Notes: a model not told the origin generated them from the sequence alone. A DNA stretch of 64,000 nucleotides from Algoriphagus halophilus (GCF_900129785.1 NZ_FSRC01000002.1:372001-436000), one strand, 5' to 3'; positions 16,942 through 27,619 are shown, counted from the first letter of the stretch. Numbers and translations are program-made.

Positions 16942-18990
16942 CTAGTTTGTTAAGACTCCTACTTCACCAAATGTAGCTCCATTGCCATCGGCAGTTTTGG
17001 ATGCTTTCAATCGAATGAATTTCGCATTAACCGGATCAAATCGTACCAATTGCTCAATTGGGCTATTCACAATGTTGGAAAATTCACCAGAAGCCACTGT
17101 TTTCCAGGAATTCCCATCAATACTTACCTGAAACTCAAAGTTGGTAATGATTCCACTTGGATATCTTGCCTGCATTGGCATATAGCTGAAACCTTGGATT
17201 TCGACTGATTCTCCCAAATCTATGGTCAACCTCCCATTCTTGCTGGTGAAATACGTATAGGTATTTTCATCGATGGCTTTCGCGTCCTCATCTCCAATGG
17301 CTTTCCATGTCCCTTTTGGTAAGTCCAGATCCAGTCGAACCGGGTCGGAGATTTTATCTGTGGCAGGATCATAAGAACTTGCCAGCAAGGTTGTCGCTTT
17401 AGTTACTGGAATTGGACCCGTATATGCTTGGCTATCCTTCGTAGGATTGCTTCCATCCAAGGTATAATATAATTCCAAATTGGTATCTGGCGCATTTAAA
17501 GTCACTTCTCCTGAAGTGGATCTTTTAGTAGTCGGTGGTAACAATAGCTTTGGTGCATGGTAAACGCCCACTTCTGCAATCACTGGCACATCCTTGGAAT
17601 CCAAGAAGTTTACTCTGATTTTTTGTGCTTCCGTATCTGGGAACCTTAAAATCCTTTTATGACCTACAGTCGTTGCTTCTGTTACCTTTTCCCAGTTTCC
17701 ATTCACTTCTTTTTCCAAAGAAAAAGCTTTGATCCGCTGACCCAAGACCACATATTCTTGAATCAATAATCTGTTGAAAACAGTTGGTTTACCAAAATCA
17801 ATTTCTAAACTTCCTGATTTTTGTCCATCTGGTACTGACCAGTAGGTTTCATAATCTTCATCCTGAACATTTTCAGCGACATAATCCGAACCTCTTTCTA
17901 CAGAAGCAGAAACAGCAGCCTGAGAGACCAAATTGACCGCAAAATCTTCTTTGATCTTTTCTCCCAACTTCAAAATGGCTTCCTCGTCATTTTCATGAAT
18001 CAGCCCTCGAGTGTCAATCGGGAAATTGATCAATAAAGAAGTGTTTCTACCAATACTATTGTAATAGATATCCACCAAATTAGCCAAGCTTCTTACCCTA
18101 TGATCTTCATAGGTATGATAATACCATCCTGGACGAATGGATACATTGGTCTCAGCAGGAACCCAATGCGTTCCATTTTCCTGACCAGGAGCATATTTCT
18201 GAGGATAATCCGGCATGCCTGCATACACTGAATCACGCATCAAGTTCGCCCAGTTAGTTTCAAAAGCCTCTCCATGCTCATTTCCAACCCATCTGACATC
18301 CGGTCCACCATCACTGAACATCACCGCATTCGGTTGTAATTCTCTTACCAGTTCATAAACTTCTGGCCACTTATAATAGGTTAACTTATCCACTTTTCGG
18401 GTTTCATTCGCTCCCCCGTAATACCCATCTCCACCATTGGCTCCATCAAACCAAACTTCAAAAATCTCCCCATAATTAGTTAGTAACTCGGTCAACTGAT
18501 TCCTCATATAGGTGATGTATTCTGGCTTTCCATAATCAGGATGATTTCTATCCCATGGAGAATAATAAATCCCAAATTTCAATCCATACTCTTTACAAGC
18601 TTCCGATAAATCTTTGATCAAATCCCCTTTTCCATCTTTCCAGGGACTGTTTTTGACAGAATGCTCTGTATAAGCAGATGGCCAAAGAACGAATCCATCA
18701 TGGTGCTTGGCGGTAATGATCAACCCTTTCATTCCAGCTTCACTGGCTACTCTAGCCCATTGCCTGGCATCCAATGCTGTAGGATTGAACTGTTCTGGTT
18801 TTTCATCCCCAAAACCCCACTCACGATCAGAAAATGTATTCATGTTGAAATGAAGGAATCCATAATATTCCAATTCCTGCCAAGCAATTTGGCGAGGTGC
18901 TGGAGTCGGTTCAACAGGTGTAATTGGAGCTCCTTTTTCTTGACAAAAGGTAAGTCCCAGCAATAAAGCTGGCCATATATACTTCTTCAT
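16942..18990 (-). CDS. Alpha-L-fucosidase (GH29) lipoprotein with F5/8-type-C-like modules
   Basis: This 682-residue secreted enzyme has a short signal with a lipobox (LLLGLTFC). The GH29 barrel occupies about 25-380, with FLHFNMNTFSDREWGFGDE, TAKHHDGFVLWPS and the nucleophile region EVWFDGANGG. After it come a discoidin-like (F5/8 type C) segment, a chitobiase-type C-terminal fold (LELYYTLDGSNPTKDSQAY) and a second discoidin-like domain. It would release alpha-linked fucose from algal or animal glycans at the cell surface. The frame is open to 19086, but the internal ATG at 18990 directly begins the signal peptide. It is followed by a 226-bp gap to the next gene with no clear element. Confidence 0.93.
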   Translation of the reverse strand: MKKYIWPALLLGLTFCQEKGAPITPVEPTPAPRQIAWQELEYYGFLHFNMNTFSDREWGFGDEKPEQFNPTALDARQWARVASEAGMKGLIITAKHHDGFVLWPSAYTEHSVKNSPWKDGKGDLIKDLSEACKEYGLKFGIYYSPWDRNHPDYGKPEYITYMRNQLTELLTNYGEIFEVWFDGANGGDGYYGGANETRKVDKLTYYKWPEVYELVRELQPNAVMFSDGGPDVRWVGNEHGEAFETNWANLMRDSVYAGMPDYPQKYAPGQENGTHWVPAETNVSIRPGWYYHTYEDHRVRSLANLVDIYYNSIGRNTSLLINFPIDTRGLIHENDEEAILKLGEKIKEDFAVNLVSQAAVSASVERGSDYVAENVQDEDYETYWSVPDGQKSGSLEIDFGKPTVFNRLLIQEYVVLGQRIKAFSLEKEVNGNWEKVTEATTVGHKRILRFPDTEAQKIRVNFLDSKDVPVIAEVGVYHAPKLLLPPTTKRSTSGEVTLNAPDTNLELYYTLDGSNPTKDSQAYTGPIPVTKATTLLASSYDPATDKISDPVRLDLDLPKGTWKAIGDEDAKAIDENTYTYFTSKNGRLTIDLGESVEIQGFSYMPMQARYPSGIITNFEFQVSIDGNSWKTVASGEFSNIVNSPIEQLVRFDPVNAKFIRLKASKTADGNGATFGEVGVLTN

Positions 18991-19216
18991 GACTTTAAAT
19001 TTCTGATGGGTAAAGCAAATTCTGACTCGAATATTAATGAAAAATTTACAAAAAGTACCCTTGGGTTTTTCTAAAAAAACAAACAACCATTATTCGTTTG
19101 GTTGAAATCAAATTTTCAAAATAATAATTCACCCAAACCTCTTCTTCAGCAAGTCATTTTACAATTACTTCTTTCCAACACAAGGAAATGAAGCCCAAAA
19201 TTTATACTTGGAGGGA

Positions 19217-20401
19217 CTAATTCGAGATTTGTTCAAAAACAAAAATCCCTTTCTTATTGGCAATCACTACATCTACCAAACCATCTTGGTTGATATCCTC
19301 TGCTACCACATTGAGTCCTACTCCAGAGTCATCATCAATTTGATGTGCTAGCCATTTAGGATCCTCCCCAGGGATATATTCAAACCAATATAAATAGGCT
19401 GGCTCTAAGGCCCCAGTACCTTCTCTCATATGGGCATAATACCTTTTGCCAGTGACAAAATCCTTTCTCCCATTCCCATTTATATCTGCAAAAGCTACTG
19501 AATGGGTTTCAGACATTTCCTCTGTCAATGTATAGGTATTGAATTTTTGGTCACTTCCATCGCCTAGATTTTCATGATACCAAATCCCTCGTTCATGTGC
19601 CGAAGTAGCAAACACATCGATGTGTCCATCCTCATTCATGTCTACAGCATACATTTGGGAACTAGGTTCTCCCAAGTTAGCTGGATTCCATTTCCAATTA
19701 GGCTGAGTTACATCTGCTGGACCTTCCCACCAGCCTTCACGAATGATTACATCGTTTTTTCCATCTCCATTAATATCTCCATAACCCAAACCATGAGAGA
19801 AATTCTCCGAACCGGGTGTATTAGGAAGGCTAATCGTATATTTTCCCCAGGATAAATCTTTGGGGTCATTAGGAGCCTTGAGCCATATCATTTGCTTCAT
19901 GGCAACATCTCCACAAAGAATATCTTTTCTACCATCACCGTCAATATCATAAAAGCCAGGAGACTCATTGCCGACGGTTTCATGGATTAAATGCTCCTTC
20001 CAATGCACTTCCATACCTTTGGGGTTTTCATGCCAATACACCGCTTTTCCAGGAAAGTCTACTCTAATGAAATCAATCCACCCGTCTTGGTTTACATCCA
20101 TAGAAAAATTGAGCATGGAATTACTCCATTCTTTTTCTGGGACAAACACCTTAGGTTCATAAATCTCATGTCGGACCCAATTAGGTGCCTCAAACCAAAA
20201 CGGCCCAGCCATAACATCTGTCAATCCATCTTGATTCACATCGCCTATAGCTACCCCTTCTGATACAAAATCAGTAAACAGAACCGTTTTCTTGAATGGA
20301 ATATCCAGGCTTTTATCTCGATTCGCCATCAATTGAGCTTCACAAGTAATGCTAATGATCATTACAGATAGAAATGAAAAAGGAAAGAATCTCATGACCA
20401 A
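19217..20401 (-). CDS. FG-GAP/VCBS repeat exported protein
   Basis: The 394-residue protein has a signal peptide (MVMRFFPFSFLSVMIISITC, possibly cut at CEA-Q). It has at least five FG-GAP-type repeats with calcium-binding loops such as GDVNQDGLTDV, DINGDGKNDV, DMNEDGHIDV, DINGNGRKDF and DINQDGLVDV, which predict a seven-bladed propeller. It begins 41 bp after the large PVC-type haem protein gene, so both are probably co-transcribed. Such proteins often bind partners or carbohydrate at the surface. No catalytic site is visible. Confidence 0.8.
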   Translation of the reverse strand: MVMRFFPFSFLSVMIISITCEAQLMANRDKSLDIPFKKTVLFTDFVSEGVAIGDVNQDGLTDVMAGPFWFEAPNWVRHEIYEPKVFVPEKEWSNSMLNFSMDVNQDGWIDFIRVDFPGKAVYWHENPKGMEVHWKEHLIHETVGNESPGFYDIDGDGRKDILCGDVAMKQMIWLKAPNDPKDLSWGKYTISLPNTPGSENFSHGLGYGDINGDGKNDVIIREGWWEGPADVTQPNWKWNPANLGEPSSQMYAVDMNEDGHIDVFATSAHERGIWYHENLGDGSDQKFNTYTLTEEMSETHSVAFADINGNGRKDFVTGKRYYAHMREGTGALEPAYLYWFEYIPGEDPKWLAHQIDDDSGVGLNVVAEDINQDGLVDVVIANKKGIFVFEQISN

Positions 20402-20442
20402 TTAATTCAGAATTCTTATTTCATACTTTTAATTTTCAAAAC

Positions 20443-23400
20443 TTATTTTTGAGTCAATAAATACCCGATCAACGCATCAAAGTCTTCCTCGGATATACTT
20501 TCCCCGAAATTATCTGGCATCAAGGTGTATTGGGATACTTTCTTGTCATGAATTTCATCTTTTCTGACCGAAAATTCTTTCCCATCATTGCTAGCATATA
20601 CCTCCAACTCACCCTCTGTTCTACGGAACAATCCAGACAATACTTCTCCATTTTTTAGAGTAATCGTATAAGTTTTGAACGCCTGAGAAATAGTCTTATT
20701 GGGATCTAATACTTTTTCTGTCAAAGCTCTTCTACCCCAATTCCCAATTCCATCCAGCTGGGGGCCAACTACTCCTCCTTGGCCTTCAATTTGATGACAA
20801 ACTGCACAAACATTTACAAAAACTGCTTTCCCTTTTTCTAGATCTGGTTTTGGTACGAACCTGGCCAATCGCGCTTCAATTAGCTTTTCCCGCTCTTCCA
20901 ATACGGACTCCAATCCTGAGGTAAGTTGATCGTAATCTTTCCTTTCGGAGGAACTCATTTGAGCCAAAAGCTGCTCATTTATTCTTCTATCCAACAAAAT
21001 TCTAGGAGGAATCACTTCTGATTTAGCAGCTGTCAACAAATACTCTCTCCCTATCGGGCTATTCACAAAAACGGAAGCAATCGCCACCTGTAGTCCACTC
21101 GGAGCATCTTTTAAAGCATCATTCAGGATGTTTAAGACCTTAGGATCGTTGCTGGCACCAATCGTTCTGGCCAATTCTTCCCTGAAAGCAAGATCTTCCC
21201 CAGGAGCATTTAAAATTTCCGCAACCAAATCAATCTGCTCTTCTGGGCTGATATCAATCAATGCTTTTGCAGCTTGGGCCCGAGGCCTATTTTTTGCCCA
21301 ATCGGATTGAAGTAATTCTGTCAACCCCTTTTGAAAATCCAGCAAGGAGTATTCGCTAGCAATCTGCGCTGCAAAGGCCTGTTGTCGGGCAATCTCTTCA
21401 TAAAATTCATACGCCTCATCTGCATGGGCTGAGGGATCATCTGCTACCGGGGCAGGTTGTTCTTCCAAATCAGTGATGAAAGCTTTTGCAAAACTGATAG
21501 ACCAGTCTTTCATTTGTTCTCTATCAATGGTTCCGCCACGTTGATCCAATCCTGATTGAATGGTCTGATACAAAGTAAATTGAGCCGAGGGATCGTTTTC
21601 AAATTTTTCACGGATCAAATTAATCCCTTCATTTATTTGCCCTTCTGGGATATATCTCCCTACATGCGCGAAGTATTGAACCAACCTATCGTGAGGATAT
21701 TCTTGTTTCTTCAGATTGGTAAAAATAAATTCAGAAGCGATAGGCGAAGGCACATCCGTCATCGCGTCCATCAGAATGGAAGTTTCCGGTATTGCCCAAT
21801 TCTCTGCGACTACCCTATTTAAAATCTCATCATTTTTTAGGTGATCTCGTAGCGCAATCATCAAGGTGTATTTCAGATGAGAGTCCCTATCAGGAACTTT
21901 TTGAACAGCCTCTACCAAATTCGTGATTTGAGAAGCTTCGGGATGTCTAACCAAAACTTCGGCTGCGGCTCGTTGAACATGAGGATCCTGTGACTTCAAA
22001 CCATTTTTCGCCAATTGCCTATCCGGATCATTTATCTTCTCATACTCACTTAACACCCGAAATGCATGCACACTCAATTCCTGTTCATCGCTTGTAGCAG
22101 CATTTTCTAACTCTTCATGATCGAGTTGATTTAACCTTTTTAACACCCAAAGCGCATGAACTTTTTGCTTCGTGGAAGCCGTTCGGTCAGTTAGCAGCTT
22201 TTTCAAAGCAGGAACTGATTCCTCAGCTTTATAATCCACTAATCGGTTTGAGGCCATAATACGTTGACTGATGACACTACTTCCTAAACCCTCCAATAAT
22301 TGATCGATGGTAGCTTTCGACCAATCCATCTTTTCATTGGTCCTTCCTCTAAAAGTAATCCTCCAGATTCTCCCACTTTTTCTATCCCGTCCCGGGTGAT
22401 CCAAAGGAACTTCATAGTGTCCAATGATTCTATTGTAAAAATCAGCGATATACAGTGCCCCATCTGGCCCAATTTTAATATCTACTGGCCGGAACCAAGG
22501 GTCTTCACTCACTAAGAAATCCTGCTGAGGGACTGCTTGAGGTGTAGATCCGTTATAAACAATGGTATTCCTACTCACTCTACAAGCCACTACATCCCCT
22601 GAATAAAAACTATTTCTATACTCCTCAGGAAAAGCCGAACCATTGTAATATTCCAATCCGGAAAGCGCTGTAGATCCAATCTGATAATCCATCATGGCGG
22701 GTCCAAAACCCAAGCCAGGAGCCTTCTTTCCAAAATGAGGATAATCCCCTTGGTTGATAAGTTGGTATATCGGCATGGAATGGCAATCAGCTGAATAGAG
22801 ATTCCCTAAATCATCCAAAGCAAAACCAAAAGGGTTTACTCTTCCATAGGTGGTCTGTTCTACCTGGCTCCCATCAATTTTAAAACGGAAGGTGTTTCCA
22901 GAAGTCATGCTGATAGAATCATGATCAGCACCAGCCACTTTTGATTCATTTCTGAAGCCATGAGATGAATGAATCCACCCATCTAAGCCTCTCATAAAAT
23001 TATTGATCATACCATGTGTATCCTCATGGCCAAATGGTCCAACCAGCACCCTTTTTTCATCGTATTGATCATCCCCATCATTATCTTCGAAAAAATAGAT
23101 ATTCGGAATACTGTAGGCAATGGCCCCTCCTTTTACCGGCATAATGCCAATGGGAATATTCAAATCACTTGCAAAATCAATAAACTTATCTGCTTTCCCA
23201 TCTCCATCGGTATCTTCTAAAATCGTAATCTTATCCTGACCAGAGCCTATCGAAGCTTCATAAGGATATTCAATGGAATGAGTTACCCAAAGCCTACCTT
23301 GATCATCAAACTCCATATTGATAGGTTTGGTAATGTCAGGTTCAGAGGCAAAAAGATTAATTTCAAACCCGGGAGGTAGGTGGAAGCCTGCCATCTCTTC

Positions 23401-23556
23401 TTCTGGAGTTTGAAAGTCTGTTACTCGAATGTGATCTTTAAAAAGTTCCGGATCAATAAACGATTCAGGATCATATTCATTGGAGCTTTGATTCGAATCA
23501 CATGAAAATAGAATCAAAATCCCCAGGCAAAGAGGAAAGCCAACTCGCATATTCAA
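20443..23556 (-). CDS. PVC-type membrane-bound dehydrogenase with HEAT region and c-type haem (CxxCH)
   Basis: This is a 1037-residue lipoprotein (lipobox LILFSC). The N-terminal propeller-like domain (about 50-400) is of the kind first described in Pirellula/Verrucomicrobium, with GFEINLFASEPDITKPINMEF and GPDGALYIADFYNRIIGHYE. A HEAT-like helical region (about 420-880) follows, and then a cytochrome-c-like domain with the haem motif CAVCH near residue 922 and a distal Met in TLMPDNFGESISEEDFD. Proteins of this layout are thought to oxidise sugars in the periplasm. The neighbouring FG-GAP and fucosidase genes support a role in carbohydrate use. The substrate is unknown. Confidence 0.88.
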   Translation of the reverse strand: MNMRVGFPLCLGILILFSCDSNQSSNEYDPESFIDPELFKDHIRVTDFQTPEEEMAGFHLPPGFEINLFASEPDITKPINMEFDDQGRLWVTHSIEYPYEASIGSGQDKITILEDTDGDGKADKFIDFASDLNIPIGIMPVKGGAIAYSIPNIYFFEDNDGDDQYDEKRVLVGPFGHEDTHGMINNFMRGLDGWIHSSHGFRNESKVAGADHDSISMTSGNTFRFKIDGSQVEQTTYGRVNPFGFALDDLGNLYSADCHSMPIYQLINQGDYPHFGKKAPGLGFGPAMMDYQIGSTALSGLEYYNGSAFPEEYRNSFYSGDVVACRVSRNTIVYNGSTPQAVPQQDFLVSEDPWFRPVDIKIGPDGALYIADFYNRIIGHYEVPLDHPGRDRKSGRIWRITFRGRTNEKMDWSKATIDQLLEGLGSSVISQRIMASNRLVDYKAEESVPALKKLLTDRTASTKQKVHALWVLKRLNQLDHEELENAATSDEQELSVHAFRVLSEYEKINDPDRQLAKNGLKSQDPHVQRAAAEVLVRHPEASQITNLVEAVQKVPDRDSHLKYTLMIALRDHLKNDEILNRVVAENWAIPETSILMDAMTDVPSPIASEFIFTNLKKQEYPHDRLVQYFAHVGRYIPEGQINEGINLIREKFENDPSAQFTLYQTIQSGLDQRGGTIDREQMKDWSISFAKAFITDLEEQPAPVADDPSAHADEAYEFYEEIARQQAFAAQIASEYSLLDFQKGLTELLQSDWAKNRPRAQAAKALIDISPEEQIDLVAEILNAPGEDLAFREELARTIGASNDPKVLNILNDALKDAPSGLQVAIASVFVNSPIGREYLLTAAKSEVIPPRILLDRRINEQLLAQMSSSERKDYDQLTSGLESVLEEREKLIEARLARFVPKPDLEKGKAVFVNVCAVCHQIEGQGGVVGPQLDGIGNWGRRALTEKVLDPNKTISQAFKTYTITLKNGEVLSGLFRRTEGELEVYASNDGKEFSVRKDEIHDKKVSQYTLMPDNFGESISEEDFDALIGYLLTQK

Positions 23557-23764
23557 GAATTATTTTGGGTTTATTAAAATTCTTTCTTCAGCACTGAATT
23601 CGCAAAAGAAAGCCATAGAAAGTATCCTATTTCGCTAAATATTCCAAATAGAATTACATCAATACCAAAATAGATTCATTGAAATTCTTCTTTTGATTTA
23701 ATTTAATGAAACCTTTGGTGGAGAATCTCACTTATCTGTCGGACAATCCTGTTATTTTTCGATT

Positions 23765-26005
23765 ATGAAAAAAGCATTTACGCTACTATTCCTGCTCTTT
23801 AGTTATCACCTAAGTGCACAAATCAACATTCGAGTTCTAGATGGAAACTCAAATTCACCTTTAGAAAATGTGAGGGTGAAAGCAGAAGGACATCCCTTAA
23901 CAAGTACAGATTCGGAAGGAGAGATTTCGATCCAAGAAACCAATACCATTGCTATATCATTTGCTTTAGAAGGATATGAAAAAGTTGAAAAAACATTTGG
24001 TCCGGGAAATCATGAACTTTCTCTTCAGCCATCTATCTACAATCTTTCCGCTGTCACAGTTTCTGCATTTGAATCAGAACGTCCTATTTTGGAGCAATCT
24101 GCCTCAATTTCGGTAGTCAATGAAAGAGATCTCAGTCGCTTTAACGAAACTTCTATTGTCAATTCATTTAACACGAAACCAGGGATTAGAATTGAAGAAA
24201 GAGCACCTGCCTCCTATCGAATTTCTATTCGTGGGAGTTCTCTACGGGCACCATTTGGCGTAAGAAATGTAAAAGTCTATTGGAATGAAGTGCCTTTTAC
24301 TTCCCCAGATGGCACCACGGCCTTAAACCTCTTAGACTTGACAAATATTCGGACTGCAGAGGTGATCAAGGGGCCTTCAGGAAGTATTTATGGTGCTGGT
24401 AATGGCGGGGTAATCAATTTGGCCAGTAAAGCGGATCCCAATGGAGGAAGAGTCAGTACGGATTTTTCTGCCGGAAGCTTTGGGATGTCCCGGTATCGGA
24501 TTGGTTTATCCCAGCAAGTAGCACAAGGGGGCTTTGACGCCGCATTTGTCCAACAAAAATCGGATGGGTACCGGGAGCAATCTGCCATGGATAGAAAAGT
24601 CTTTCAATTGGGAGGTTATTTCCCTGTTTCCAATAAGCAGGAAATTAGAACCCAGCTCTTGATTTCAGACTTGAATTATCAAATTCCAGGAGGCCTTAAT
24701 GCCGACCAAGTTGCAGAGGACCCAACCCAGGCAAGACCTGGATCAGTTGAACAAAATAGCTCAATTTTCCAGCAATCTGTTTTTGCTTCATTCGCTCATT
24801 TGTACAATTTTTCAGAAAAAATAAACAACAACACGGTAGTCTATTTGAATACCAATGATTTTGAAAACCCATTCAATTTGGATTACAAAAAAGAATTGGG
24901 ATTTGGTTTTGGAGGTAGGACCAAATTTACATTTGATACTGACCTTGGAGGAAAAGAGTTAAGAATCATTGCAGGTGGAGAATATCAAACCAGTTATACA
25001 GACGCACAAAACTTTGGTAACCGGGGTGGAGTTGCGGACACCATACGATTTGCAGATAAACTAAGAGCAACTCAAGGATTCCTTTTCCAACAGGCTGAAT
25101 GGCAGGGGACAGAAAAATTATTGATAACGCTTGGGCTAAGTGAGAATTTCTCAAGTTTTGAAATTGACAGATTAGTAGATGCTGCAGGAGGGGATTTAGG
25201 AGTACAGAAAAGAAGCTTTGATCCAATAGTAGTTCCAAGATTGGCATTTAATTACCTGCTTAATCCTTCATCATCCCTATTCACCAGTATCAGTAGTGGT
25301 TTTTCACCTCCAACAATCGACGAAGTAAGAACCAATGAGGGTAGCCTCAATTTGGACTTAGAGGCTGAAAAAGGATTGAATACAGAGATTGGATATAGAA
25401 TGGGAAAAGACAGATTGAATATTGAAGCCACCGCGTTTTACTTTCAATTAAAACAAACCATTACAACTTACACCAACGAGCAAGGAGTGGTATTATTCAG
25501 AAATGCTGGAGCTACAGACCAAAAAGGGATTGAAGCTTCCATCGATTATGCCTTGATTCAAAACAACAATGCATTTCTAAGAGATTTGAAAATCGGTACC
25601 GCCTTTACTGGACATTATTTCAAATTCAAAGACTACCAAAAACGAGATAACGACTATTCAGGAAATGACCTTACCGGAGTTTCGCCCAACACGTTGGTGA
25701 GTAGGTTAGATTTTCGAACTGCTCCAGGAATCTACCTTAATTTCACTCATCAGTTTTCGGATGAAATCCCATTAAATGATGCGAATACCGTCTACCAGAA
25801 TTCCTATAACTTGGTCAACCTAAGATTTGGTTGGGCCAAGTGGCTGGGCAAATCCTGGGAACTTGAAGCTTTTGGTGGGGTAGACAACTTACTGAATGAA
25901 AGTTATTCTTTGGGGAATGATTTGAATCCGTTTGGCGGAAGATATTATCAACCAGCCCCCACCAGAAATTGGTATGGAGGTATCAAAGTAGCCTTCAATT
26001 ATTAA
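23765..26005 (+). CDS. TonB-dependent outer-membrane receptor
   Basis: The 746-residue protein has a signal peptide (MKKAFTLLFLLFSYHLSAQ), a carboxypeptidase-regulatory-like Ig domain (about 20-90), a plug domain (SVVNERDLSRFNETSIVNSF ... IRGSSLRAPFGVRNVKVYWN) and a 22-strand barrel. The barrel ends with a C-terminal aromatic (KVAFNY). It imports a ligand across the outer membrane using TonB energy. The following gene, 34 bp downstream, encodes an S10 carboxypeptidase, so peptide-derived ligands are possible. The YNLVNLRFGW and NLLNESYSLGNDLNPFGGRY segments resemble iron/cobalamin-type receptors. Specificity is not resolved. Confidence 0.93.
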   Translation: MKKAFTLLFLLFSYHLSAQINIRVLDGNSNSPLENVRVKAEGHPLTSTDSEGEISIQETNTIAISFALEGYEKVEKTFGPGNHELSLQPSIYNLSAVTVSAFESERPILEQSASISVVNERDLSRFNETSIVNSFNTKPGIRIEERAPASYRISIRGSSLRAPFGVRNVKVYWNEVPFTSPDGTTALNLLDLTNIRTAEVIKGPSGSIYGAGNGGVINLASKADPNGGRVSTDFSAGSFGMSRYRIGLSQQVAQGGFDAAFVQQKSDGYREQSAMDRKVFQLGGYFPVSNKQEIRTQLLISDLNYQIPGGLNADQVAEDPTQARPGSVEQNSSIFQQSVFASFAHLYNFSEKINNNTVVYLNTNDFENPFNLDYKKELGFGFGGRTKFTFDTDLGGKELRIIAGGEYQTSYTDAQNFGNRGGVADTIRFADKLRATQGFLFQQAEWQGTEKLLITLGLSENFSSFEIDRLVDAAGGDLGVQKRSFDPIVVPRLAFNYLLNPSSSLFTSISSGFSPPTIDEVRTNEGSLNLDLEAEKGLNTEIGYRMGKDRLNIEATAFYFQLKQTITTYTNEQGVVLFRNAGATDQKGIEASIDYALIQNNNAFLRDLKIGTAFTGHYFKFKDYQKRDNDYSGNDLTGVSPNTLVSRLDFRTAPGIYLNFTHQFSDEIPLNDANTVYQNSYNLVNLRFGWAKWLGKSWELEAFGGVDNLLNESYSLGNDLNPFGGRYYQPAPTRNWYGGIKVAFNY

Positions 26006-26039
26006 AATAATCTTCAACGATTTAATATCAACATCAACC

Positions 26040-27554
26040 ATGAAAACCAATCTTTCGATTTTAGTCTTTTTGCTTGGTATGATCTCCCAATCTTTTGCTC
26101 AAGAGGAGAAGGCTGAAAAAACTGAGGTGAACCGAGATCCAATTAAGTTTGAAAAGGCCATGTCAGGTACTTTTAATGGTCAAAAGGTAGACTATAATGC
26201 AGTAGTAAGTGAGACATTTCTTCGCAATTCAAAAGGAGAAGTTACGGCTGGCTTATGGAGTACTGCCTATATCAGAACGGGTGTGGATTCTTCTAAGCGT
26301 CCTGTCACTTTTATTTTTAATGGCGGACCCGGCTCAGCCTCATTCTGGCTACATATGGGCTTCTTTGGGCCTAAAGTAGTCAAGACTGACTCAGGAGCTA
26401 CAATGGATGATGGGTCTGCTCCTTACACATTTGTGGACAATCCACAGGCGCTATTGGACATCACCGATTTGGTTTTTATAGACCCGATAGGCACAGGTTA
26501 TAGTCAAGTAGAAGGAGTTGGTGAAAACGAGGACTTTTGGGGATTGAATGAAGACGCGAGATCCATTGCCCAATTCATGAGAATTTGGGTTACCAAACAT
26601 GGAAGATGGCAAGCACCCAAGTTTATCGCAGGAGAGAGTTTTGGAACCACAAGAGCAGCAAAAATTGCGGAAGTCCTGGAAGGTGGAGGACAAACCATGG
26701 CAGTTAATGGAATTATATTGATTTCACAAGCCTTGGATTACGCGGGTTCTTCCTCTTGGGAGGACAATATCACATCGTTCTTCACTTACCTTCCCTCTAT
26801 GGCGGCCACTGCTTGGTACCATAATAAAGCAGGAGAGGGAAAAGAGTTGGAGGCCTTTGTTCAGGAGGCAAGAGAATTCGCTTATAATGATTATTTGACG
26901 GCCCTTTATAAAGGAGAAAAACAGACTGAAGGCGAAAAATCAGCCATTGCAGATAAACTGGTTTACTTTACCGGGCTAGATAAAGATTTCATCCTACGTT
27001 CCGATAATCAAATCTTAATGCATCGGTTTAAAAAGGAACTACTAAGAGACCAAGGAAAGGCAATCGGAACTTTAGATGGTCGCTATTTAGCTACTGAAAC
27101 AGACAAAGCTGCTGAGGGACCAGTGCTAGGAGATCCAAGTAGTTATATGACTGGTGCCGCTTATACAGCTACCTGGAATGATTACGTCACGAGAGAATTG
27201 GGTGTGGTCATGGATAGACCATATTATTCCTCTGCGGTAGGAATGGGGGGAAACTGGAATTGGAAACCGGTACCAGATGGCGCCTATTGGGAGCCTAGCT
27301 ACGTGAGTACTGCCAGATCTTTAAGTGAAGCCATGCACAGAAATACGGCTATGAAAGTTATGGTGGCCAATGGATATTATGATTTAATTACCCCCTTCTT
27401 TGATGCAGAATACACCTTTGCAAGGCATAATTTCCCTCAGGAGAGAATAGAAATGAAGTATTATGAGGCTGGGCATATGATGTATAATCATCAAGAAGAC
27501 TTTGATGCATTATCCCAGGACATTCGTGAGTTTTTGACCAAATTGATCCAATAA
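26040..27554 (+). CDS. S10-family serine carboxypeptidase-like peptidase
   Basis: The 504-residue exported protein (signal MKTNLSILVFLLGMISQSFA) has the alpha/beta-hydrolase fold of family S10. It shows the oxyanion segment FNGGPGSASFW, the nucleophile Ser200 in GESFG, Asp448 in NGYYDLITP and His479 in EAGHMMY. S10 enzymes remove C-terminal residues at acidic pH. It is placed 34 bp after a TonB receptor in the same orientation, suggesting periplasmic trimming of imported peptides. No terminator is seen after it before the nitroreductase gene. Confidence 0.93.
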   Translation: MKTNLSILVFLLGMISQSFAQEEKAEKTEVNRDPIKFEKAMSGTFNGQKVDYNAVVSETFLRNSKGEVTAGLWSTAYIRTGVDSSKRPVTFIFNGGPGSASFWLHMGFFGPKVVKTDSGATMDDGSAPYTFVDNPQALLDITDLVFIDPIGTGYSQVEGVGENEDFWGLNEDARSIAQFMRIWVTKHGRWQAPKFIAGESFGTTRAAKIAEVLEGGGQTMAVNGIILISQALDYAGSSSWEDNITSFFTYLPSMAATAWYHNKAGEGKELEAFVQEAREFAYNDYLTALYKGEKQTEGEKSAIADKLVYFTGLDKDFILRSDNQILMHRFKKELLRDQGKAIGTLDGRYLATETDKAAEGPVLGDPSSYMTGAAYTATWNDYVTRELGVVMDRPYYSSAVGMGGNWNWKPVPDGAYWEPSYVSTARSLSEAMHRNTAMKVMVANGYYDLITPFFDAEYTFARHNFPQERIEMKYYEAGHMMYNHQEDFDALSQDIREFLTKLIQ

Positions 27555-27619
27555 AAAACAAATCGTTGAACTTTAATTGCTCAAAATCCGATTTGAATTA
27601 AAGTAAAAATTAAATCACC

